A DNA stretch of 19,810 bases from assembly GCA_963628035.1 (NCBI GenBank), contig CAVGED010000019.1, forward strand, positions 1 through 19,810. Reading direction: 5' to 3'. Made by a program: the position numbers and the translations under genes. Source of the DNA: 14-2 sp963628035. Its GTDB lineage: Bacteria; Bacillota; Clostridia; Lachnospirales; Lachnospiraceae. Shown in pieces: positions 7,447 through 13,641 of the stretch (the first letter of the stretch is position 1; each line of letters begins with the position of its first letter). Below the pieces are notes generated by a model. The model had not been told where the DNA came from and ran no database searches. It worked only from the letters and a program-made list of their open reading frames with translations.

Positions 7447-7463
7447 GGAAAGCTTTGCTTTCC
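7447..7463. promoter_or_regulatory. palindrome in the dmkA/ndh2 divergent region
   Basis: GGAAAGC (7447-7453) and GCTTTCC (7457-7463) form a perfect 7-bp inverted repeat with a 3-base gap. It lies in the 118-base region between the two divergent EET genes. No T-run suitable for termination follows on either strand. An operator controlling both directions is possible. Confidence 0.35.
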
Positions 7464-7491
7464 TTTAGTGTAACATCAGAACGGGTAAAAT
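7464..7491 (+). promoter_or_regulatory. candidate promoter of the ndh2 operon
   Basis: TAAAAT (7486-7491) is preceded after 16 bases by a poor -35 box, TTTAGT (7464-7469). The spacing and weak -35 make this uncertain. The palindrome at 7447-7463 would lie immediately upstream of the -35 box. Confidence 0.35.
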
Positions 7492-7529
7492 GGCGCTAAA
7501 AAAGCACGGAACAGTAGAAGGAGAAAGCC

Positions 7530-9590
7530 ATGAAAGAGGTTGTGATAATCGGCGCAGGTTATGCGGGCGTGCTGTGTGCAAAGAAGCTGGAGAAGAAGCT
7601 TCGAAAGAAGAAAGCCAGGGATGAGGTCAGGATCACCATCATTGATAAGCATCCGTATCAGACCATGCTGACGGAGCTGCATGAGGTTGCGGCCTGCCGG
7701 GTGGATGAGGAGAGCGTGAAGCTTGACCTGGCACAGATCTTTGCCGGACGGAAGGTGCAGGTGGTTCTGGACACCGTGACGGGAATCCGGTTTGATGAAC
7801 AAAAGATCAGCGGTGAAAACAGAGAATATACATATGATTATCTTGTGCTGGCGGCGGGCTCCGCGCCCACCTTTTTTGGCGTGGAGGGGGCTAAGGAGCA
7901 CAGCTACACCCTCTGGTCCTATGAGGATGCGGTGAAGCTGAAGGAACGCATCCATGCCTGCTTTCGGGAGGCAGCCGGGGAGACACGGGAGGAGAAGCGG
8001 CGTGAGCTGCTGAGCTTCTATGTGGTGGGAGCCGGGTTTACCGGGGTGGAGATGGCCGGAGAGCTGGCGGAATATGTGCCTGTTCTCTGTGAGAAATTCC
8101 GGGTTCGCCGGGAGGAGGTCACCATTGCAGACGTGGACAGCCTGCCCCGTCCGGTTCCCATGCTGCCGGAGAAGCTTTCGGGCAAGGTGATAAGACGCTT
8201 GCGGAAGCAGGGCGTGGAGGTTCGCATGAATGCCGGTGTGGTTGGCGTCGGTGAGAATTACATACGTCTCTCGGAAGGAAATGCTGTGACGCAGCATGTG
8301 GCAGGTACGGTGATCTGGACCGGCGGCGTGGAGAGCGCTCCGGTGACGACGGAAGCCGCCAGGGAGCTTACGAGTGCAGGCCGGGGACGAATCCGGGTGG
8401 ATGAGTATCTGCGGAGCGTGGATTATCAGAATGTCTATGTGATTGGTGACAACATGATGTACACGCCTCCCGGAGAGAAGGCGCCCGTTCCTCAGATGGT
8501 GGAGAACGCGGAGCACAGCGCAAAGACAGCGGCGCATAATATTATGGCAGCCATATGCCGCGAGGCGGCGGGGCCGGAGGTTATTGCAGTCGGAAACGGC
8601 AAGAAAAAACCGGAACCCAAGGAAATGGTCATGAAGGAGTACCATCCGAAGTTTCACGGAGTCATGGTCTGCATCGGTGGCCGTTACGGCGTGGCGCGGG
8701 GCGGTATGGCAAAGCACCAGATCAATTTTGCCTCCTTCTTTGCCATGTTCGCCAAGCACTTCATCAACGTGGTTTATTTCATCCAGGTGATGGGGTGGAC
8801 CAAGGTGTTCAGCTATCTGAAGCACGAGTTTTTTACCATTCGGAACCGGCGAAGCTTCCTGGGCGGACACTTTTCCAACCGGACGCCGAGCTTCCTGTTG
8901 GTACCGCTTCGGATCTGGCTGGGAGCCGTTTGGGTCTTCGAGGGCGTGATGAAGGTCGTGGAGGGGTGGTTCCGGAAGCCTATGCTGGAGAGTTTCTTTG
9001 GCGGCGCGAATACCTGGTATGATTCGATACTGAGTAAGGCCAGCGCAGCCGGGGCAGCGGCATCCGGTGTTATTGCAAGTGCGAACCAGGCCACAGATGC
9101 AGTGGCCAGTGCTACGGGGGCAGCCGATGCTGCAGCCAGTGCGGGAACGGTAGTGATGAATTGGAATTTCGGTCTGTTTCGCACAATCCTGGTAAGCGGC
9201 AAGGATCTGGCGTCATCTGCACTGGGGGACTACGCCTTCAAGGTGGATATTCCGCTGGTCAACTGGTTTGTGGAGAAAGTGGTGCTCTCCGGCGATTTCA
9301 TGCAGATGTTTATGCAGGTTGTGATCGTCCTTTTGGAGATCGCCCTTGGCCTGGGACTTATGGCAGGACTTTTCACCTTCCCCTCAGCGGCGGTTTCGCT
9401 GATCCTGCAGGCCATGTTTTTGAGCACGACAGGTTTATACTTAAACGGAGTCTGGATGGTATTTGCGGCGGTGGCGGTGCTCATCGGCGGCGGCTACAGC
9501 CTCGGACTGGATTACTATGTGGGGCCATTTTTGAAACGACACTGGAAGAATGTGAAGTGGGTAAAGAGGTGGTATTTATACAATGACTGA
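7530..9590 (+). CDS. ndh2: type II NADH dehydrogenase with C-terminal membrane extension (EET Ndh2)
   Basis: This 686-residue flavoprotein would oxidise NADH and reduce membrane quinone without pumping protons. The N-terminal 430 residues are a classical NDH-2: FAD-binding GAGYAG (8-13), NAD-binding GAGFTG (167-172) and the second FAD motif VYVIGDN (302-308, D307). A membrane-associated segment follows around 399-423. Unlike ordinary NDH-2 of about 400 residues, it continues with roughly 250 residues of hydrophobic helices resembling DoxX-like domains. An Ala/Ser-rich low-complexity insert (502-543) separates them. A C-terminal membrane extension is characteristic of the EET-dedicated Ndh2 of Listeria. 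The start has AAGGAG 7 bases before ATG. It overlaps the polyprenyl synthase gene by 8 bases, so the two are translationally coupled. The FAD enzyme assignment is firm; the EET role comes from context. Confidence 0.88.
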   Translation: MKEVVIIGAGYAGVLCAKKLEKKLRKKKARDEVRITIIDKHPYQTMLTELHEVAACRVDEESVKLDLAQIFAGRKVQVVLDTVTGIRFDEQKISGENREYTYDYLVLAAGSAPTFFGVEGAKEHSYTLWSYEDAVKLKERIHACFREAAGETREEKRRELLSFYVVGAGFTGVEMAGELAEYVPVLCEKFRVRREEVTIADVDSLPRPVPMLPEKLSGKVIRRLRKQGVEVRMNAGVVGVGENYIRLSEGNAVTQHVAGTVIWTGGVESAPVTTEAARELTSAGRGRIRVDEYLRSVDYQNVYVIGDNMMYTPPGEKAPVPQMVENAEHSAKTAAHNIMAAICREAAGPEVIAVGNGKKKPEPKEMVMKEYHPKFHGVMVCIGGRYGVARGGMAKHQINFASFFAMFAKHFINVVYFIQVMGWTKVFSYLKHEFFTIRNRRSFLGGHFSNRTPSFLLVPLRIWLGAVWVFEGVMKVVEGWFRKPMLESFFGGANTWYDSILSKASAAGAAASGVIASANQATDAVASATGAADAAASAGTVVMNWNFGLFRTILVSGKDLASSALGDYAFKVDIPLVNWFVEKVVLSGDFMQMFMQVVIVLLEIALGLGLMAGLFTFPSAAVSLILQAMFLSTTGLYLNGVWMVFAAVAVLIGGGYSLGLDYYVGPFLKRHWKNVKWVKRWYLYND

Positions 9591-10545
9591 TCTGTTTCTG
9601 GAATATGATGCAGCGACAGAGCTGGTGCGGCGGCGTGTAGAGGCGCTTCTGATGACGGCTCCGCTGCCGGTGCGTACCTATACGACGCACCTGACCAAGT
9701 CCCAGGGGAAGTTTATCCGGGCAAGGGCAGTCCTGGCCTGTGCCATGGACCGGGAAGAGAAGATACACAAGGATGCTGTCACCTTCGCGGCGGCCATTGA
9801 GCTGCTGCATTTGGCGACGCTGGTTCATGACGATATCATGGACGAAGCCGCTCTGCGCCGGGGCGTTTTAACTCTTCAGAAAAAATATGGGAAGCGCACG
9901 GCGGTGATCTGTGGAGATTACCTGCTGGTTGCAGCGATCAAGGAGCTTACTGCGGCGCAGGAGAACGACAATTACCGCAGGCTGGATGCCGCGGGCTATG
10001 TGGGTCAGATCTGCATGGGGGAACTCAGGCAGACCGTGAACAGCCGCAATTACAACCTCGGCATGTTCCGGTATCTGAGCATCATCAACGGCAAGACAGC
10101 AGCGCTGTTTGAAGCCTCCTACTATGCAGGAGCCCTGACCGCTGAGACCGAAGAAAAGCGGCTTCGCCTGTATCGGCGGCTGGGCCGTTATACCGGAGTA
10201 ACCTTTCAACTGACGGACGACTGTATTGATTATGAGACAGACCAGGAGGCGGCAGGCAAGAGCGTACAATCCGATTATGCTCAGGGCGTCATTACGCTTC
10301 CGGTGATCTACACCTTCCGGCAGGAGCCGGAACTAAAGGGACAGGCAGAGGAAGGAAAGCTCTCCACGCATACACTGCTGGAAGCGGTGAAGAACAGCGG
10401 CGGTGTAGCCTATACCCACCGGACTGCAAAGCGCTATTATGAGAAGGCGCTTAAGGCCATGGAGGAGCTTGGACTTGCCGGGCGGAAAGCGGAGATCTTA
10501 AAGGAACTTTTGGATAAGTCTTATTATGGGCTTGCCGGACGGTAA
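9583..10545 (+). CDS. dmkB: polyprenyl diphosphate synthase, side chain for demethylmenaquinone
   Basis: This is a 320-residue soluble trans-isoprenyl diphosphate synthase that extends an allylic diphosphate with isopentenyl diphosphate. Both Mg-binding Asp motifs are present: DDIMD (83-87) in the first site, followed by RRG, and DDCID (212-216) in the second, followed by GKSVQSDYAQGVITLP. Its ATG lies inside the end of ndh2 (8-base overlap), tying chain synthesis to the NADH dehydrogenase. In the Listeria EET locus the equivalent gene is dmkB, and the symbol follows that context. Chain length (hexa-, hepta- or longer) cannot be decided by eye. Together with the UbiA enzyme it would supply the quinone used by Ndh2. 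Confidence 0.85.
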   Translation: MTDLFLEYDAATELVRRRVEALLMTAPLPVRTYTTHLTKSQGKFIRARAVLACAMDREEKIHKDAVTFAAAIELLHLATLVHDDIMDEAALRRGVLTLQKKYGKRTAVICGDYLLVAAIKELTAAQENDNYRRLDAAGYVGQICMGELRQTVNSRNYNLGMFRYLSIINGKTAALFEASYYAGALTAETEEKRLRLYRRLGRYTGVTFQLTDDCIDYETDQEAAGKSVQSDYAQGVITLPVIYTFRQEPELKGQAEEGKLSTHTLLEAVKNSGGVAYTHRTAKRYYEKALKAMEELGLAGRKAEILKELLDKSYYGLAGR

Positions 10546-10551
10546 GAGAAA

Positions 10552-10570
10552 TTTTCGGAAACCCCGAAAA
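10552..10570 (+). promoter_or_regulatory. small hairpin between dmkB and the lipoprotein gene
   Basis: TTTTCGG (10552-10558) pairs with CCGAAAA (10564-10570), a 7-bp stem with a 5-base loop, starting 7 bases after the dmkB stop. No T-run follows. It could be a processing or partial stop signal. I see no convincing promoter in this 114-base gap. Confidence 0.35.
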
Positions 10571-10659
10571 AGTATAAGAAAGCATGCAACAGATGTGTGC
10601 ATCGCAGATAACTTGTAGTTGTGAATGAATTAAACTATTTCAAAAGGAGCGAAATTATT

Positions 10660-11229
10660 ATGAAAAAGAGAGTATCATTATTACTGGGTTTACTACTTAC
10701 GATAACCGTTGCAGCAGGCTGCGGCGCAGCAGGAAACACACAAGGAGGTAATGCAGATAAGGGCGGGGCCACCGGAAAGACCGGAATGGCCATCTCTACC
10801 GACATCTCATCCTCCAAGGATGCCACAGCCGCAGAAGCAGGTCTGGCCCAGACCGATGTCACAGTGGCGGCAGTCACCGTGGGTTCCGACGGCAAGATCA
10901 CATCATGTGTGATCGATTCCGTTCAGGCAAAAGTAATGTTTGACGGAACCGGAAAGCTGGCCACCGACCCAACGGCCAAGTTCCCGACCAAGCAGGAGCT
11001 GGGCGACAACTATGGCATGAAGAAAGCCTCTGCCATCCAGAAGGAATGGAACGAGCAGGTAAATGCTTTTGCGGACTACTGCATCGGCAAAACAGCCAAG
11101 GAAGTAACCGGAATTGCAGTAACCCAGGAGGGCAAAGCTGCCGAACAGGATTTGGCTGCCTCCTGTACGATTCATATCGTCGGTCTCCAGGCTCTCGTAG
11201 CCCAGGCTGCCGAGAATGCGGCGAAGTAA
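10660..11229 (+). CDS. secreted lipoprotein, PplA-like candidate electron carrier
   Basis: This 189-residue protein has a signal peptide (MKKRVSLLLGLLLTITVAAG) ending at a lipobox-type C21, then a Gly/Ala-rich linker (22-42) and one globular domain. The domain has alternating hydrophobic strands (VTVAAVTVGSDGKITSCVID) reminiscent of an FMN-binding fold. The frame is open upstream to GTG 10621, but AAGGAG lies 10 bases before ATG 10660, and only that start puts the signal peptide at the N-terminus. It lies between dmkB and apbE, the place of the flavinylated lipoprotein PplA in EET loci. However, no canonical [S/T/D]-G-A-[S/T]-x-[S/T] flavinylation motif is present; the nearest match is GGATGK in the linker. 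The lipoprotein call is firm. Its redox role is an inference. Confidence 0.65.
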   Translation: MKKRVSLLLGLLLTITVAAGCGAAGNTQGGNADKGGATGKTGMAISTDISSSKDATAAEAGLAQTDVTVAAVTVGSDGKITSCVIDSVQAKVMFDGTGKLATDPTAKFPTKQELGDNYGMKKASAIQKEWNEQVNAFADYCIGKTAKEVTGIAVTQEGKAAEQDLAASCTIHIVGLQALVAQAAENAAK

Positions 11230-11263
11230 CGCTTATTTTCATTAAAAATCTGCTGTATAATTT

Positions 11264-11298
11264 GCCGCGCCGGGTGGGAGATTCCTCCCCGGCGCGGC
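11264..11298 (+). promoter_or_regulatory. strong GC-rich hairpin between lipoprotein gene and apbE
   Basis: GCCGCGCCGGG (11264-11274) pairs perfectly with CCCGGCGCGGC (11288-11298), with a 13-base loop. The next bases are GTCTTAC, without a T-run, so it is not a standard terminator. It may protect the upstream lipoprotein message or partly reduce apbE expression. The apbE ribosome site starts about 17 bases after it. Confidence 0.55.
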
Positions 11299-11327
11299 GT
11301 CTTACAGCACATTTATGAGGAAAAAAC

Positions 11328-12389
11328 ATGAGAAAAACAAAACTGATCAGCGCTGTTGCCATTCTCGCAGCAGCCCTTATCCTGCTTATTTCAGCAATTC
11401 ACCAATCCAAGGAAAGCCCGGCTCTGCGGCGCTACACAGCCACCTTCTTCGGTGCCTTCGACACCGTGACGGAGGTTGTGGGCTATGCCGAGACGGAGGA
11501 GGACTTCACGGCACAGGTGGAACTGCTGAAGGAACGTCTGATGTACTATCACAGGTTGTACGATATCTATAACGAATACCCCAACCTCAATAATGTCAAA
11601 ACCATCAATGAACATGCGGGGATAATGCCTGTGCAGGTGGATAAGGAGATTGTGGATCTGCTTCTATACAGCAAGGAGTTGTATGAATATACCGACGGCA
11701 GGATGAACATCGCCATGGGAAGTGTCCTGTCAATCTGGCATACATACCGGGAAGCGGGAAACAACGATCCGGGAACAGCCAAGCTTCCGCCTATGGAGGA
11801 ACTGAAGGCAGCGGCGGAGCATATGGATATCGGACAGCTTCAGATCGACGCGGAAGCTTCCACCGTCTATCTGGCGGACGGGGAGATGTCCCTGGATGTG
11901 GGCAGTATCGGGAAGGGGTATGCGGTTCAGCGGATTGCCGAATATGCCCGTGAGATCGGCATGAAGCATGTGCTCATCAGCGTGGGCGGCAATGTCTGTG
12001 CAGTGGGCGGGAAGCCTGCGGGCGGCTGGCGTCTGGGAATCCAGAATCCGGATCTGGAGAGTGCGGAAGCCTACGTGGCGACGGTGGAGGTTACGGACGC
12101 TTCTGTAGTCACCAGCGGTGATTATCAGAGATACTATATGGTGGACGGCAAACGGTATGGCCACATCGTGGATCCCGCCACCCTGATGCCGGCGGATTAT
12201 TTTCCGGCTGTCACCATCATCGCGGAGGATTCCGGTCTGGCCGACGGACTGACAACAGCCCTCTACAACATGTCGGTGGAGGATGGGATCGCCTTTGTGA
12301 ACGGAATCGACGGCATGGAGGCTGTTTGGGTGCTAAAGGACGGAAGTCTTCGGTATACGGATGGGTTTGAACGGTATCTGGTGAAGTGA
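11328..12389 (+). CDS. apbE: ApbE-family FAD:protein FMN transferase, membrane-anchored
   Basis: This 353-residue extracytoplasmic enzyme transfers FMN from FAD to a Ser/Thr of target proteins. An N-terminal membrane anchor (about residues 6-24) lacks a lipobox Cys. Family motifs in order are FFGAFDTV (40-47), GSIGKGYA (192-199), GGN (220-222), TSGDYQRYY (262-270), HIVDP (279-283) and ADGLTTAL (305-312, D306 a likely Mg ligand). ATG 11328 has TGAGGA upstream. In EET loci this enzyme (FmnB) flavinylates the secreted lipoprotein; the acceptor here is unclear because the neighbouring lipoprotein lacks the standard motif. It is the last gene of the rightward EET block. No terminator is visible directly after it, only the 14-bp tandem repeat. 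Confidence 0.88.
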   Translation: MRKTKLISAVAILAAALILLISAIHQSKESPALRRYTATFFGAFDTVTEVVGYAETEEDFTAQVELLKERLMYYHRLYDIYNEYPNLNNVKTINEHAGIMPVQVDKEIVDLLLYSKELYEYTDGRMNIAMGSVLSIWHTYREAGNNDPGTAKLPPMEELKAAAEHMDIGQLQIDAEASTVYLADGEMSLDVGSIGKGYAVQRIAEYAREIGMKHVLISVGGNVCAVGGKPAGGWRLGIQNPDLESAEAYVATVEVTDASVVTSGDYQRYYMVDGKRYGHIVDPATLMPADYFPAVTIIAEDSGLADGLTTALYNMSVEDGIAFVNGIDGMEAVWVLKDGSLRYTDGFERYLVK

Positions 12390-12394
12390 TCTGC

Positions 12395-12492
12395 TACGAA
12401 TGGATTGGTGCAAATGGATTGGTGCGAATGGATTGGTGTGAATGGATTGGTGCGAATGGCTTGCTGTGAGTAGGTTGCTGCGAATATGCGGC
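12395..12492. repeat. 14-bp tandem repeat, seven units
   Basis: Seven consecutive 14-base units match the consensus TGCGAATGGATTGG. Units 1-4 are nearly identical. Units 5-7 decay progressively toward the right (ATTGG becoming CTTGC, GTTGC, GCGGC). It starts 6 bases after the apbE stop and ends 19 bases before the next -35 box. It has no spacers and is not a CRISPR. Confidence 0.9.
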
Positions 12493-12510
12493 TGAAATAC
12501 AAGTTCCCTC

Positions 12511-12539
12511 TTGACGCTGGGGCATCTTTGCAGTATAAA
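12511..12539 (+). promoter_or_regulatory. promoter of the EamA transporter gene
   Basis: TTGACG (12511-12516) and TATAAA (12534-12539) are separated by 17 bases, each one base off consensus. The predicted start is near 12546, giving a leader of about 30 bases. Confidence 0.7.
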
Positions 12540-12550
12540 TATTTGCAAAG
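12526..12550. promoter_or_regulatory. operator-like inverted repeat over the -10 box
   Basis: CTTTGCA (12526-12532) and TGCAAAG (12544-12550) form a perfect 7-bp inverted repeat with an 11-base centre containing the -10 box. A repressor bound there would block transcription. The binding protein is unknown and no regulator gene lies in the window. Confidence 0.4.
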
Positions 12551-12574
12551 CTTATACGCACAGGAGGAAGCATC

Positions 12575-13567
12575 ATGAAAACACAGCAGATGAAGAGTTC
12601 TTTGATCTTATTATTGACAGCCTTGATATGGGGAGTGGCATTTGTTGCCCAGAGCGTTGGGATGGATTACGTTGGGCCATTTACCTTTAATTGCGTAAGA
12701 AGTATACTTGGCGGATTGGTTCTGATTCCCTGTATTTTTTTGCTGGATCGGATAAGACCGGAGCGGAAGACGGATCAGAAGCTGCCAGCGGGGGAAGGCT
12801 GTGCGGCGGACAGCAAAGTGTCTGCGGAAGATGGCTGTGCGGCGGACAGTAAAGTGTCTGCGGAAGAACAGCATGCAGGCAGGAGGACACTTCTGACTGG
12901 CGGAATCTTGTGCGGCGTTCTTCTCTGCGTGGCCAGCAACCTGCAGCAGATCGGAATCGCCGGGACCTCGGTGGGAAAGGCCGGATTCATCACGGCTTTG
13001 TATATTGTCATCGTTCCCATTCTGGGATTATTTTTCCGTAGAAAATGCAGTCCTACGGTGTGGCTGGGGGTGCTTCTGGCGATCTGCGGTCTGTATTTTC
13101 TGTGCATTAACGAGGGCATTCACATTCAAAAAGGCGACTTTTTTGTTTTCCTATGTGCCTTGTGTTTCTCAGTGCATATCCTGGTTATCGATCATTATAC
13201 CCAGTTGGTGGACGGCGTGAAGATGTCCTGCATCCAGTTTCTGGTATGCGGATTCTTGAGCGGGATATGTATGTTTCTTTTTGAAAATCCCAGCATGCAC
13301 AATATCTTAGAAGCATGGCAGCCCATCCTGTATGCGGGTATTCTGTCCTGTGGCGTTGCGTACACCCTGCAGATCGTGGGGCAGAAGGGGATGAACCCGA
13401 CGGTAGCCTCCCTGATCCTCAGCCTGGAATCCGTGATCTCCGCATTGGCGGGGCTGGTGCTGCTTAACCAGAAGCTAAGCGTGCGGGAGACCATAGGGTG
13501 CGTGCTGATGTTTGCGGCAATTGTATTGGCACAGTTGCCGGCGGGGAAGAAAAAGGCTTCGTCTTAG
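12575..13567 (+). CDS. EamA-domain DMT-superfamily permease
   Basis: This 330-residue inner membrane carrier of the drug/metabolite transporter superfamily has ten hydrophobic helices in two EamA halves. The first half starts SSLILLLTALIWGVAFVAQS and the second lies around GDFFVFLCALCFSVH. Substrates of such proteins include amino acids and metabolites; nothing here identifies one. The loop after the second helix (about residues 64-103) is longer than usual and hydrophilic. It contains a tandem 12-residue duplication, GCAADSKVSAED followed by GCAADSKVSAEE. ATG 12575 has AGGAGG upstream and the gene has its own promoter, so it is probably not part of the EET operon. The stop codon lies inside the terminator stem. 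Confidence 0.85.
   Translation: MKTQQMKSSLILLLTALIWGVAFVAQSVGMDYVGPFTFNCVRSILGGLVLIPCIFLLDRIRPERKTDQKLPAGEGCAADSKVSAEDGCAADSKVSAEEQHAGRRTLLTGGILCGVLLCVASNLQQIGIAGTSVGKAGFITALYIVIVPILGLFFRRKCSPTVWLGVLLAICGLYFLCINEGIHIQKGDFFVFLCALCFSVHILVIDHYTQLVDGVKMSCIQFLVCGFLSGICMFLFENPSMHNILEAWQPILYAGILSCGVAYTLQIVGQKGMNPTVASLILSLESVISALAGLVLLNQKLSVRETIGCVLMFAAIVLAQLPAGKKKASS
12797..12868 (+). repeat. 36-bp in-frame tandem duplication within the EamA gene
   Basis: Copies 12797-12832 and 12833-12868 differ only at a silent AGC/AGT codon and the last codon (GAT/GAA). The near identity indicates a recent duplication. It adds 12 residues to a cytoplasmic or periplasmic loop without breaking the frame. Confidence 0.9.
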
Positions 13568-13594
13568 CAAAAAATGTTAAGACGAAGCCTTTTT
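13550..13594. terminator. bidirectional terminator between EamA and NCS2 permease genes
   Basis: A perfect 17-bp stem (13550-13566 with 13578-13594, 11-base loop) is rich in A on the left arm and T on the right, so it works in both directions. It contains the stop codon of the EamA gene and lies 48 bases after the stop of the leftward permease. Confidence 0.93.
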
Positions 13595-13641
13595 CTTATA
13601 AGCTACTAATCATATTCAATAATTAATAGGTACCATGCACG

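Noticed and set aside
7476..8870. 464-codon open frame antisense to ndh2
   Set aside because: It lies fully opposite the well-supported NADH dehydrogenase, has His/Leu/Arg-rich composition typical of an antisense shadow, and shows no family motif.
10762..10779. GGATGK in the lipoprotein as a proven flavinylation site
   Set aside because: It lacks Ser/Thr/Asp at the first position and Ser/Thr at the last position of the motif, and lies in a low-complexity linker. It is kept only as a possibility.
12395..12492. CRISPR-like array
   Set aside because: Units are 14 bases long, directly adjacent with no spacers, and no cas genes are nearby.
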